A stretch of 64,000 nucleotides of DNA, from assembly GCA_947652605.1 (NCBI GenBank), contig OX393579.1, positions 44,274,970 through 44,338,969 on the forward strand. The letters run 5' to 3'. The stretch is from Elmis aenea. Lineage: Eukaryota; Arthropoda; Insecta; Coleoptera; Elmidae. The notes beneath the pieces are model-generated. The model ran no database searches, was not told the origin of the DNA, and saw nothing but the letters and a program-made list of their open reading frames with translations. The position numbers were made by a program, and so were the translations under genes. Shown piece after piece: positions 46,589-58,578 of the stretch (the stretch's first letter is position 1; each line of letters starts with the position of its first letter).

Positions 46589-48880
46589 CAAAACTAATTC
46601 GGACCACTAGGAGTATCTCAGTTAACGTAAAAGATAGAAAGTTGGTTAAATAGATAAAAACTAGGTGGCATTTAAGTCACAAAAAATACATTTAATTAAA
46701 TACTAGTACAAAAAAAAGACAATTTTGTGACATGTTCTTTTATCTAAAATTAATGAAAAATGTATATTTTAATATGCTTTGGCCAAATACACCTCGACTG
46801 CTATTTATTAGATCAGTATTTTGAATCACTATTTTAAATAAATAGTCAGTATTTATTTTTTAAGTGAAAACAAAATTTTTGCTTCATTTTAATTATTTAT
46901 TTGAAAAATAAAAGCTTAAACCAACCTTTTACCTGACATTCTATTTCTGACCAAACGAATGAGGGTCAGCTTAAACGTTAGTTAAATATTTTTATAAACA
47001 AGCATGTTAGGTTCATTTTTATAATTTATTTTTTTAAATTATTTACACGATAAGTCAACTACATGCTATCATTAATGTCAATGCAAATGCATACGATTTA
47101 TCACGTTTGCTAGCAGATAAATAGGAACCTTACTATTGGCAATCGGATAAATTTTTGTTTACCTTCACCATAGCAACGCAATGAAATTTCGGAAAATATC
47201 AGAGGTTAAGTTTTCTACAAACGGTTTAAACGTCACACTTCAGTCGTGGAATTTTCGCTACAAATACCAATCGAGGTTAAAATTTTAACAGGCCAAATTT
47301 TTATTTGTAACACTCGTTATTGCTTTTCAATTTAAACTCGAATAAATTGACATTTGACAAATCGTTAATTGTTACTAAGCAACAACTTGGGTCAAATCAA
47401 AATTTGGCCGGCCATTTTGACGTTTGACCTACACCGTCAACTGTTTTAAATAACTTGAAAAAACTAAAAACAGACGAATTTTTCAATAGGAAATAATTCC
47501 ATAGCCACCTACATTAAAATCAAAATGTGAAATGATTCCTGTAAATATTTTTACGTAGAATAATAAAAAAATATCTTAAAAGTCATGGGGCACTTGGTTT
47601 TTGAGTTATAAGCCAAACTTGACTTTTTTTTATGGCAACCATAGTTGGCTATAGGTTCATTAAAAAGAGAATATTTTTCTTGTTTCATTGATGTATGGGT
47701 TGAGAGATTTATTTTTAAAAATAAGCAAGTTATAACAATATTATTGATTTCAATCAAAGTGGCCATTGATAAAAAAACAAAAGATCACATAATTAAGTCA
47801 GCTGCACTTAATTAAGCACAGAAAAGTGATAAAAAATAATTTATGTAAAGTATTGCCACCCTGTATACTTACAAAATACTTACCAATAATTAATAAAAAT
47901 AATAACCAAATAAATAGAAGTGTTTCACGTCTACAGCTCGACTACATGTGTGATGTTACATTTAAAATGGTAAACTAAGTTATAAAGATTTAGAAGTTAA
48001 ACTTAAATTAATAGAAATAGATGGCACTTCTTTAACTATTTGTAATGGCACCAAATTTGGTAAAAGAATATTTGTATACCAACCAAATTAATCTTCTTAC
48101 AGAGGTGGATCTGATTTCTTCCGATTTGTAACAAAATGTAACAAAAAATTTCAGCTAATTTAATAACTTTTTATTTAATGGAAAGTCGCTAAACAAAAAA
48201 TAGTTTTTTCCAATAGTATCAGGATTATCAAAATATTTTTTAAATAAAAAATTCTTGATTTAAAAATGTATAAATCATATGATCAAGTGATATATTATTG
48301 AAATCAAAAAAGTCGTAGTAAACTACGTACAATTAAATACGATTTTACTAATAAATTAAAATTATGTAAAAAATAAACAAATGGACTTGACAAAAAGCTG
48401 ATAAAGACAAAATGTTAATGTTTAAAAACAGGACCGCTCAAGTGAAGAAGGCAGTGGGTGCTTTCGACTTACAATTAGGGCATGTGCTTAAATAATTTTG
48501 AAATTTTTTTGACAAGCACCAAGCATATCTATTTTTATTTTACCAAAAAACAACAGGGGTCCCAAAAAAGTTGTTACATATATACGAGTGCATAGATGAT
48601 AGATGACTAGCCCTGTTTAAAAATTTTTAAAAAATTACAGGAAAACAGTCAAAAATAAATGTTACTAAGCCTTTTCTAATTGCCATAAAAAATATTGCAT
48701 AGGTATATCTGTTTGTTTTAATACTGTAGATAAGCACAAAATTTAGCAACTTAGCCAAACAATTTTCTATTCACAAAGGTTGCATGCGAATTTAACTAAG
48801 CCTTTGTATTTATTTTTTTATTTAACCGACTTTGGCTTATGTTAAGCAAAATCTCAATAGTGGTCCGAATTAAAACTTTC
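46589..48880. mobile_element. 2.3-kb element with AATTCGGACCACT inverted ends
   Basis: AACTAATTCGGACCACTAGG at 46592 pairs with AGTGGTCCGAATTAAAACTT at 48859. Inverted similarity extends inward for some 60 bp (GGTTAAATAG / TATTTAACCGAC). The interior is AT-rich and non-coding and includes the P4 copy at 47405-47865. The outer borders and target duplication are not defined. Confidence 0.45.
47405..47865 (+). mobile_element. P4-family element, right part
   Basis: Collinear with 43740-44160 and extends to a terminus GCCACCCTGTA ending at 47865. The left terminus is absent, replaced by unrelated sequence ending TTTGGCCGGCCATTTTGACG. Confidence 0.6.
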
Positions 48881-48885
48881 ACTCC

Positions 48886-49890
48886 ATGTAGATTAACTCA
48901 AGTTCCATGATCATTTAAACAAAAAAAAAAACAATATTCGAAGGTGTCTTGACTGTGATAATGCTAATGCTTATTGTGCTCAAATATGGCAACAAAATTA
49001 ATGGTCTTCTATGAAAAACATTGTAGAAAGTGTAAAATAATATAATAACACCAAGAGATGTATAGAAATAATCTTGAAAAGTGAAGTACAGATTGTTGCA
49101 AACATTATTCATCTGTCTGCTAAATTTTTTTTAGCTCTAATGCTTCTAGTAAACTATTTCTAGAAGCGAAATTTAATTGCCTGGCTTCACGCTTAGTCCC
49201 ACATTTCTCAAAAATTATAAATACGTTTCCGTTGAGCAATACCGCAATGTAGATTGTTGAAGTTCAGTTTACGAAATGGTTTATTGTTAAATCGTTTTTT
49301 ATCAGTATAAAACAATGGTGAGACTTTGTCGAAATGTAAACTTTGCTAAGTAATATCATGTTAATAAAACACTGACGCAAAAAAATGTAAATCAAGCATT
49401 ATTTTTACCTCATAAAGTGTAAATAATACAGAATAACTAGCAAAAAAATAAAACTATGCGTTTTTTACGGGTTCCAGTTAATAAAGTTATGTCTGCTAAG
49501 CTGTTTCTTTATTTCTGCACTTTTAATCGTAAAAACGAACATTAAAATTTATGTTTATGACGTTCATATCCGCTCTAATTCAGCATAACTTTTAGTATTC
49601 AAATTGACGTAATAAATTAAAATTGGTAATTAATAGCTTAAAATATGACCACTAATAATTAAGGAGTTTCGCATTTCTCTATTTTGTCATTAGAAAATTA
49701 AAATGGTTTAGCCACAAGCAAACGACTTTAATTTAAAAATGCGACTTCCAAATCAGAAATTTCCAAATTTTAGAAGGATCTTGAAAAAGTTTCCACTCTA
49801 AATTTAAAGTATTAAATATTTAAAAAAATACGTATTTTGGAAATAAAAAATGATTTTTAATTATCACAGTAATTTGTACCAAAACTAATG
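48886..49890. other. no gene seen
   Basis: AT-rich, chance frames only. Confidence 0.4.
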
Positions 49891-50289
49891 TACAGGGTGG
49901 TCTAAATTCGACGGGATTACATGGGTATCTCGCTTAATATTCAAGATAGAGGAACGCTTAAATTGCCCAAAATGTGCAGTTTTTTTAAACAAACTCAAAA
50001 CAGTTCTCAAATATATTCTATCATTTTGGAGTTGCTTACATTTTGGCATTTGTTTTGCATCAGCGCGGCCTACTTGCATAATAATGCAAAGAAATGGCTA
50101 CTTTTGTGAAAAGTATTGAATATCTTAACAACTACGGTGTTTAGACATAGGACAACCCCTATAAAAATTGAAGAGGAGAAAAAAAGCCATCGAATAGCGA
50201 AATAAAATAAGAGTGATTACATTTGAAAAAAATGAGTTATGTCACTTTGAAGTTTGGAAAGTTTGGCATTTTTTTGTGAACACCCTGTA
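49891..50289. mobile_element. 399-bp element with TACAGGGTG/CACCCTGTA ends, not palindromic
   Basis: Starts TACAGGGTGGTCTAAATTCG, followed by the shared ATGGGTATCTCGCTTAAT subterminal pattern, and ends GTGAACACCCTGTA at 50289. Beyond the nine terminal bases the two ends do not pair, so it may be one arm of a formerly longer element joined to another terminus. Confidence 0.6.
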
Positions 50290-50514
50290 TCACTAAATTT
50301 AATTTTTTTATTATTAAAGTGTTGCTCCTTAACCGGACTAACATTATTGCTAAAACTTATTTCTTAACTTCAAGAAACGAGGTCGCTACGATTTTTTAAA
50401 GTTAAGCCTGCTTATGTGAGATTTTTCGGAAAAAAAATTATAAGTTGGCAACACTGACACAAAATCAAAAAGTGAGCAGACATTCATGTAGAGGTTAAAA
50501 AATTACATCCGAAG

Positions 50515-50711
50515 ACCTAAAAATATACAAGGCGTTCCTTTAAAAAAATCTTTGTTTTTGTTATAGCGCAAAAATAGGACACCCTGTTTAGCTGAAAATA
50601 ATTTTAAGACGTAGATCTTTTCAAAACAATAATTTTATGTGTTGAAGTTTTTTTTGTCTCCCACGAGAGGGGCGCTATGAAAGCCCAACGCACTAATGCA
50701 GGACCCTGTAT
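50515..50711. repeat. cluster of palindrome cassettes and termini
   Basis: ATACAAGGCGTTCCTTTAAA (50524), AGCGCAAAAATAGGACACCC (50568) with AGCTGAAAATAATTTTAAG, and GGACCCTGTA ending at 50711. The middle block matches an internal cassette of E1 (6890-6935). Confidence 0.55.
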
Positions 50712-52556
50712 ATAAAGCTGATTCCTTAAATATCGAATAATCTTTTTGAATACAGTGTAGACTGTAGAGTGTACACACATCAATATTTATTTTCTTATGT
50801 CAAGACACATAGATAATGTGCAAAGAGCATTATTAGTTAGTATATAGTTAGGTAATTAAATTGTGACAAATTAACACTTTTGCATTCAAATGAGCAAATG
50901 ACCCTTTTCTTTTCTTATTCAATAATTTTTTTAACTCTTAATTTGAATATTAGCTAAGATTAAAACTTTCCCTTCCTATTAGAGAACGAGCATAATTAAA
51001 ATCACTGTTTATTTAACTCATTTTGAATAACATTTTTTATGTCTGCGTAATCAGACTAAATAAGTCTTATCAAATTAATTAGTTGCTATATTTAGGTGCC
51101 CATATACTTTCACAGAATGATATTGTATGAATAATATTTTATCTGCTTGAAATTTACACTAAATTGTTGTCCTAATTCCTTCATTTAACACGTAACACTT
51201 TCACAGTGATAGTAAAATACACCGACGCATGTTATGATGCATTTGGCAATATTATATCGTGCCAAAGTATCAGTTGACGATACAATTAAATCATGATTCA
51301 TACATAAAACTATCGTGAACTTTGCACCGTATTCGTAAAGCAAATCTTTTTTTGTAACGCTGTGATTTTAAGCTAATTATTGCTAAATGCTATGTACTTG
51401 TATGTAGTATGATAAGTAATAAGCAAATTAATAAGATATAGTTTCTTACTAACCAATTTTACTGGGCCAAAATTGAAAATTCAGTGGAAAATTTTACCAT
51501 TTAAAAATAACACTAATTATAAAATATCGTTTTTCTTTGAACTTTTCTTGTAGGTAACTCTTAAAATAAGGACACTTTATTCTTGGAGGTATTTCTAAAA
51601 TCACTAAAATCTAGTGTAATGTACATTTTTTAGCATTTTTTATTTTTGAAAATGTATTCTCTTTAAGATGGTGACATTTAAAACAAAATCGAAAAAATGG
51701 TTTCGAAAACGAATAAACTTTACTTAAATATTTAATTGGAAGCAAAATAATTTTTATACTAATCTGTGAAAATAACAACAACAACAAAAATTAACCAAAT
51801 ATTCAAGTTTCCCCCCAAGTACTGCCAAGCAATGCCCATCTCTAAAATGTCTTTAACAATTTTGTTAAACATGTATGGGGAATATCATCAATTTATTTAT
51901 ACTTTCAACATATAACAACCTTCCACATTATATAAAGTACATTTAGAGAGGAATCCAAAAATGCAATAATGTACTACAAGGTGTTCTATTTAATAAAGCT
52001 GGTTGCCATAGTAACAAAACCGTGAAATACAAAACAAATATAGGATAACAAATCGTATAAAAAAATATCGAAACACCTTTTGTTATATTGCAAACATTTT
52101 TTCAATAAATCAATATTTTAGAAAATATAAGCGATATGCATTAGTTCCTCATAAATGATGCTTAAATCTGTAAAAGTCGTTCAATGTCGAAGTAGAATAT
52201 TGAAAACAAAACTGTACATATCTCATAAAAGTAACTAATTAATTGCGCTAATTGATCTTAAACTCTTCATGGAAAAAACAGTAGCAATGAAAGAATCTTG
52301 TTAAGAATCAAGAAACTTCCTTTAATAGCAAGTTGTTCGCCTCAAAAAAAAAATTGCGGCAAAATTAGCAATTTTACTTTCTAATCATAAGGTTCTAGAT
52401 TGGCTGTGTCCGATGTTTCTTCATTCAGATTTATGGTACACACGTTCATTAAAATTGTGTTTTAGCTTTAATTAAAAAACTACATATATCGTTAGCGAGT
52501 GATGTACCGTCTTGAGATATGTTCAAGTTGGTGAAGGGATGACCTTTTTTTTAGTC
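50712..52556. other. no gene; one cassette relic
   Basis: 51945-52000 (AGAGAGGAATCCAAAAATGC, GGTGTTCTATTTAATAAAG) is a relic of the GGAACACCCTGTA cassette. Otherwise AT-rich and unassigned. Confidence 0.4.
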
Positions 52557-52605
52557 ACACTGCCCCGGGCCTCGTGTTTTTTTTCTAAAAGGCCCTGGTC
52601 ACATA
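52557..52605. mobile_element. fragment of the GGGCC-rich MITE
   Basis: CCCCGGGCCTCGTG and AAAAGGCCCTGG match the right end of the element at 16298-16557. Confidence 0.4.
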
Positions 52606-52909
52606 TATTTGGCAAAAACGCTACGTTATTCGTCAAAAAATCCAACATTCTTCACGAATAGTTATCTATCACTTAAATATTTAAAAAAAAAAAAAAAAAA
52701 AAACAGACAGAAATAGCCAATATTGGCAATATTCTTTCTTAAATCCAGTGCTATTGTCAAAAAGGGTACAAAACGACATCTATTACCAGAATTAAAGTTA
52801 CCTGATGTTATAATAGAAGGTGACTTCCCTTTTAAACAATAAATTATTTCCTCCTCTTCACCCTCTTCCATCATAGCTCCTCAAGAAACAAAGTTCTGGT
52901 TAAATTTTC

Positions 52910-53292
52910 CAGGGGTTTGGAGCAGTCCAATTTTTTAATTGCTCCGCTCCGGCGTCAAAATGCCTGCTCCAGCTCCGCTCCATGCTCCAATTATTGTTAA
53001 CATTTAAAAAAAGTTTTTTGATTAAAAAAATTGTCTTTAAAAACAAAGTTTTAATTTTTTTTAAAATTGGCCAAAAATTACAATATTTGACCCTAGCAAA
53101 CAAGTGAAGTTAAATAAATGTTTGAAAGAACAAATTATTGATCTTCAAAGGTTGAAAAAAAAAAGTTTTTTAAAAAATTGTACATAATTAACTGGAGCTG
53201 TGGAGCAATCAAAATGATTTGCTCCGAGCTCCGCTCCTGCTCCGGGCAAAAACCCATTGCTCCACTGCTCCGTGCTCCGCTCCAAACCCCTG
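52910..53292. mobile_element. GGAGC-pentamer hAT MITE, second copy, 383 bp
   Basis: CAGGGGTTTGGAGCAGTCC at 52910 and GCTCCGCTCCAAACCCCTG ending at 53292, with GCTCC pentamers in both arms. It is collinear with 17127-17671 but shorter in the centre. The flanking 8-bp sequences (AAATTTTC, ATAGTTTT) no longer match clearly. An A-homopolymer lies just upstream at about 52681-52703. Confidence 0.75.
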
Positions 53293-53718
53293 ATAGTTTT
53301 CATTTCTTTATGAACCAGTTTCGGGGCTGGAAACGAATTATTTCAATTTCAGTTAATTCCTAAGAAAAACAAACTCTGTGTTCGTCCAATTCAGTATTCG
53401 TATGTTCCTCAGGAACGTATTAATGACGAATATAGATGACCCTCTATAATTGATTACTAGAAGTAACGTGGTCTTATTTTTATTTATTATGAAAATTCTA
53501 AATATCTTTAACTTATTTATTACAAACTTTAACCCAGAATTTACCCGATGAATACTTTACCAGAAAATCGCTTTAAACAAGTTTATTCCCAAGAATAAAA
53601 ATATGTGGTTTAGTCAAAACTTTAGACTCACAAGCAAGGCTTTCAAAGTAAAAAAATCTTTTTTTTTCTTGATAATTTGGGATATATCTCTACAGTTTTA
53701 TTGCGACTTAACTGTCTG

Positions 53719-54539
53719 TACAGGGTGAGTCAAATTCGAGGGCGACCATGGGGATCTCCCTTATTACTGAAGATAGAGGGTAGGTTTAAATTTAGCAAAG
53801 CTGCTAAATTTTATGCTCATCAATACTATCAAAACAGATTTAAAATTTCTTCAACTGTTTTTGAAAAAATTGAAAAAAAAACTGAAAAAATTACATCGTT
53901 TTTTTGCTATAACTTTTTTATTTATTTATTTTTTTAAATCTGTAAAAACTCATGGCCACTTTTTACTTTATTTATAATGGTGCCATCAATTTTTTGCTGT
54001 GCCGATTCCGTTTTGTTTTATAGGCACTAACTTTTTAATTTCCTATAGGCGACAAACTTGATTGTCATCTAGTTAGCTAGAACTTTTTTTCTAATTTCAA
54101 AAATGTATTGCGTGATTATGTTATTTACATAAACAACGTATTTATTTGAAAAAAAAAGGTTTTCATTTATTTAACATATCTAATAACTAGATGAAAATCA
54201 AGTTGTCGCCCATAAGAAATTAAAAAGTTAGTACCTATAAAACAAAACGGAATCGGCACAGCAAAAACTTGTTGGCACCATTAAAAGTAAAATAAAAAGT
54301 GGTCAGGTAAAAGTTTTTACAGATTAAAAAAAAATAGAAATAAAAAAGTTGTAGCAAAAAACGAAGTCATTTTTTCAGTTTTTTAAATTTTTTTCAAGAA
54401 CAGTTGAAGATATTTGAAATCTGTTTTGATATTATTGATGAGCATAAATTTTAGCAACTTTGCCAAATTTGAACCTACCCTCTATCTTCAGTAATAAGCA
54501 AGATCCCCATGGTCGTCCTCGAATTGGAATCACCCTGTA
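53719..54539. mobile_element. E6: 0.82-kb palindromic element
   Basis: Starts TACAGGGTGAGTCAAATTCG and ends CGAATTGGAATCACCCTGTA. Arms pair throughout, e.g. CATGGGGATCTCCCTTATTA with TAATAAGCAAGATCCCCATG, to a centre near 54128. The flanking bases are TG on the left and TA on the right. Non-coding. Confidence 0.85.
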
Positions 54540-55401
54540 TATTCTTTACGTAAAGTTATAAATACAGACAAACCCACTTCATATTAAAAATGTTTATTTT
54601 GTTCATCTTTAAGCGAAATTAAAAATAAAATTATTTTATCTGGAAACTCCGTAATTTTACTCCCAAACTCTTGACATCTAAATATAACCACGTACTCAGT
54701 ACGTCGTACTGTTATATATTACAAAATATACCGCGTAAATACATCTATAAACGTATTAACTTAAACCTTAAAAAGCAGCAATTACTTAATGAGTTTATTT
54801 GCAAATATTTACTTAAAAAATTACAAGCATTTTACTCATTTTTATGCACTTGACCTACTAATTTACTTATGGTTGTTAGCAACTTTTGTTTAATTGTATT
54901 TGAAAGTAATTTAGTTCATTATTGTTTAAAAAGTTTAAATTTTTGATAACGTACATAATTAAATTGTGTTGTCTGTTGTGTATATTATGAACACAAATTA
55001 TTTCTTGACACGTCCGACTTTTAATCAGGGCGGAAAAGCTTTCGGGTGACGTATCTCGCAGACACAAAAACTGAATTTTAAAACCACAGGATCCGATTTC
55101 TTAAAGTGTGTTTGTTGTATCTCGCTCACGTAATTGCTAAAGACAAACATTGTTGCCCTTGAAATTCCATTACTTATTGCGCTATCTACTTTTTAGGTCC
55201 ACACATAGTTAACATGAGGTGAATCCAAACGTAATCCTTGCTTCGTGATCAGTAGTTGTAATAAACAGTGATCTATTGTTGCATGCTTCACAATTAATCA
55301 CTCAGACCTGATTGGAATTGGTTACTTCAAGTTGTTAAACATCTGCCTTGTATAAATTTATACTTAAGCTAGTGGTAACGCAGTTTTTTATAAGTATTGT
55401 A
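54540..55401. other. no gene seen
   Basis: AT-rich, no recognised feature. Confidence 0.4.
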
Positions 55402-56172
55402 TACAGGGTGAGTCACGACGGACGCGTCGGAGTTTTATGGCGAAACGGTTTATATTTTTCAATTTCTGTCGCTGTTAGATTATGTAAGTCAATAAGGGCT
55501 ACATTTTAAAAATATTTTCAAACATACAGGGTGCTCCAAAAAAGAGTGCCATATCAAAGTTATACTTTTTCTTATGGAACACCCTGTATATTTTTACATT
55601 TTTGGATTCCTCTTTAAATTTTGATTAAAAAAATGTATAAGGTTATATGGGTCCAAAGTCAACCGTTCTCTTGAAAATTGCATTTTCATGAAAATACAGT
55701 ATTTTCAAAAATTTTCAACATTTAAAAACTTTGAGAAGTCTGAAGAAATTCGCTTGGAGATAAGATTGACAATAGATTATGTAACACTTTGCACCACCTA
55801 CATTTTTAAAATATTATACAGGGCGTTTTTTACGCTCGGTCAAACTTGTGAAACTTTAAACATCGATAACTCATTTTTTTTCCAAGGTGGAATGCAATTT
55901 TCACGAGAACGGTTGACTTTAGACCCATATAACCTTATACATTTTTTGAATTAAATTTAAAGAGGAATCCAAAAATGTAAAAATATACAGGGTGTTCCAT
56001 AAGAAAAAGTATAACTTTGATATGGCACTCTTTTTTGGAGCACCCTGTATATTTGAAAATATTCTTAAAATGTAGCCCTTATTGACTTACATAATCTAAC
56101 AGCGACAGAAATTGAAAAATATAAACCGTTTTGCCATAAAACTCCGACGCGTCCGTCGTGACTCACCCTGTA
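55402..56172. mobile_element. E7: 0.77-kb palindromic element with layered termini
   Basis: Starts TACAGGGTGAGTCACGACGG and ends CCGTCGTGACTCACCCTGTA. Arms of about 285 bp pair very closely. Inside each arm are TACAGGGTGCTCCAAAAAAG (55527) and GGAACACCCTGTATATTTTT (55576), mirrored at 55982-56047. The centre (about 55690-55885) is unpaired and contains ACAGGGCGTTTTTTACGC, a cassette also in E5. Confidence 0.85.
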
Positions 56173-56365
56173 TAAATAATTTAGAATTGGTAATGAAATA
56201 GAATTTTAAATTTAAAAGCAGAATGGGGTCGTTTCGCCCATCAAATCATAAACAAATCTCACATATAATTGTATGATTTAAAAGTGCCGATTTCTACTAA
56301 TTAATTAAAATTAAAATTATTATGAAATTGAAATTATTATAATTTAGTCATAAGTTCTTTTACTG

Positions 56366-56805
56366 TTAAGTATATAGGACTGTTGAGTTGTGCTGACTTT
56401 TTCCACGTTTTGTTTTAGTCATGTCCCAACTTTTTTCTCTCTTCCCATTTGATGTTTCTATCCGTTGCTGCTTTTTAACTTCGTCTTGCCAGGTTTTTCT
56501 TGGTCTGTCTCTTTTGTTCTTTCCTTGTGACCTTGCTTGTAAGCTTTTCTGGTTAACCATTCTTCTATCCTGTAATTTTGATTCAACTGAATTCATTTTT
56601 AATCATTCCGCTGCATTAAGACAGCTACTATTTTTATTTGTGTCCATGTCTCACTTCCGTTTAAAAGTGTTGGAGTTACTACCTTTTACCACTTCTGCTT
56701 TTGTTCTATTTGGGATTTCTCTGATTCCAAAAACTTTTGTTTTTGAGTTATTAAATATTTTCGGAACTTTTCCTGTTTTTTCGCTTATTTCATTATCCAT
56801 CCTTA
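56366..56805 (-). pseudogene. LINE reverse transcriptase C-terminal tail (interrupted copy, 3' part)
   Basis: On the minus strand, RMDNEISEKTGKV-like and TPTLLNGSETWT segments (56800-56640, in shifting frames) are followed by QARSQGKNKRDRPRKTWQDE (56530-56470), the RGRPRKTW-type tail of insect endonuclease/reverse-transcriptase LINEs, and a stop at 56366. The matching upstream piece lies at 58579-58660 on the other side of the E8 insertion. Confidence 0.65.
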
Positions 56806-57510
56806 TACAGTGTGTCCAAAAGTTATGGAATATGCTATAAATATCTCAGTAAATATCCACTTTAGGGAAAAATGTTTTGAATAAAAGTTGTTTGGTACTT
56901 AGTTTCCCACCATAAGACAAAATTTTAATTTTTTTTTTCGAATAACAAAAGCGCAATGAAAAACAATTGAATTTTTAAATGGCAAGGTACGCCTATATTA
57001 TGCCCATTTGATAAGGATTTTTTTTCTATTTTCAATAATGGGCTCACCTAAAAAATTAAGTTTATGCCAAGAGGCCGGAGAATATCGAAAATTTAAAAGA
57101 TCGTATTGGAGAAATTACATCTGAAATGGTTGGGAATGTTATTAACGGGTTTAAAAACCGAGTTTATCATTGCCAAGCTGTAAATGGTTCACAGATTTCG
57201 TCAAAAAAAATTAGTTCTTATGATGTTTTTTTAGAAATAAATACTGAACAATTAAAATAATTTTTGCGTTTTTCTAAAAGTTGCTTTAGTAAGGGTACTA
57301 AAGTTTTGCATCATTGAAAAGAGAAAAAAAATCTTTATCAAATGAATATAATATAGGGGTATCTCGTCATTTAAAAAAATTCAATTGTTTTTCATTGCGC
57401 GTTTGTTAATCGAAAAAATAGAATTTATATTTTGTCTTGTGGTGGAAAACCAAGTACCAAACAACTTTTATTCAAAACATTTTTCCCTAAAGTGGATATT
57501 TACTGAGATA

Positions 57511-58546
57511 TACCGGGTGTAACTGAAATCAGGCTCACTCCCTTTAGTTTTGAATTTAGACAAATGAAATTTTAGACATGTAACATTTGCAAAAAACTGG
57601 ATTATTTGAACATGGGTACACTTTTGTTTCACTTCCGGTTTCGCCGGAAATGACCATAACTTTGTTATTTTAAATGGAACACCCTATATATTTTTACATT
57701 TTTGGAAAGAGGAAACGATTTTGGATACAACTGTACCATTTTGGTTAATTTTTATAACCTCAAATAATTTTTTGACAAAAATTCAATTTTTTATTAAGTG
57801 TTCCGTGACCCGCATAAATTAACGCATAAATTAAATTTTATTTTGTCAACAAGTGTCCGAAAAACGGTTTTGTAAAAAAACACAAAAAAAGCATTTGTTT
57901 TGTTGCCATTTGGCATAGTCAACTATAATTATTAGGATATCTTACAATAATTTGAAATTTTTAATGCCTGCTCCTAATAAAAATACCAAGTTATTGGTAT
58001 TGTTGTATTCGCCAGAAAATACTCTATTTAAATAACCGCATGCGCCACTATCGTTCCATTTAAAAAAATTGATTTTTTATCAAAAACAAAAATCCAATTT
58101 CGCAACCTTTGAGGTCTATTAAAGCAGCCCAAATGTCAATTAAAATTTACAAAACCGTTTTTCTGACACTTTTTGACATAATAAAATTCAATTTATGCGG
58201 GTTAAGGCACACTTAATAAAAAATTTAATTTTTGTCAAAAAATTTAATTTTTGTCAAAAAATTTAATTTTTGTCAAAAAATTATTTGAGGTTATAAAAAT
58301 TAACCAAAATGGTACAGTTGTATCCAAAATCGTTTCCTCTTTCCAAAAATGTAAAAATATACAGGGTGTTCCATTTAAAATAACAAAGTTATGGCCATTT
58401 CCGGCGAAACCGGAAGTGAAACAAAAGTGTACCTATGTTCAAATAATCCAGTTTTTTTGCAAATGCTACATGTCTAAAATTTCATTTGTCTAAATTCAAA
58501 ACTAAAGAAAAAAAGGGAGTGAGCCTGATTTCAGTTACACCCGGTA
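57511..58546. mobile_element. E9: 1.04-kb palindromic element with TACCGGGTGTAAC ends
   Basis: Starts TACCGGGTGTAACTGAAATC and ends GATTTCAGTTACACCCGGTA, with TA on both sides. Internal cassette GGAACACCCTATATATTTTT at 57675 is mirrored at 58340-58375. CTTCCGGTTTCGCCGG at 57628 is mirrored at 58398. The turn-around is near 58020. Non-coding; the 58251-58493 frame is a chance frame. Confidence 0.85.
58215..58281. repeat. 19-bp tandem repeat, three units, in one arm of E9
   Basis: Unit AAAAAATTTAATTTTTGTC repeats with GTC at 58234, 58253 and 58272. The opposite arm has a single copy, so the expansion happened after the palindrome formed. Confidence 0.85.
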
Positions 58547-58578
58547 TAGCATATTCCATACCTTTTGGACACACTGCA

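Larger units (their letters stand above)
56806..58578. mobile_element. E8: palindromic element with TACAGTGTGTCC ends, carrying nested E9
   Basis: The left end TACAGTGTGTCCAAAAG pairs with the right end CTTTTGGACACACTGCA. The arms are mirrored around about 57160: CACTTTAGGGAAAAATGTTT at 56859 with AAACATTTTTCCCTAAAGTG at 57475. E9 (57511-58546) sits in the right arm between CTGAGATA and TAGCATATTCC. TA is duplicated outside (CCTTA... / ...TAAGTC). Non-coding. Confidence 0.8.

Noticed and set aside
56421..56840. 139-codon + strand frame rich in Phe and Leu
   Set aside because: It is the antisense of the LINE C-terminal tail and runs into palindrome E8.
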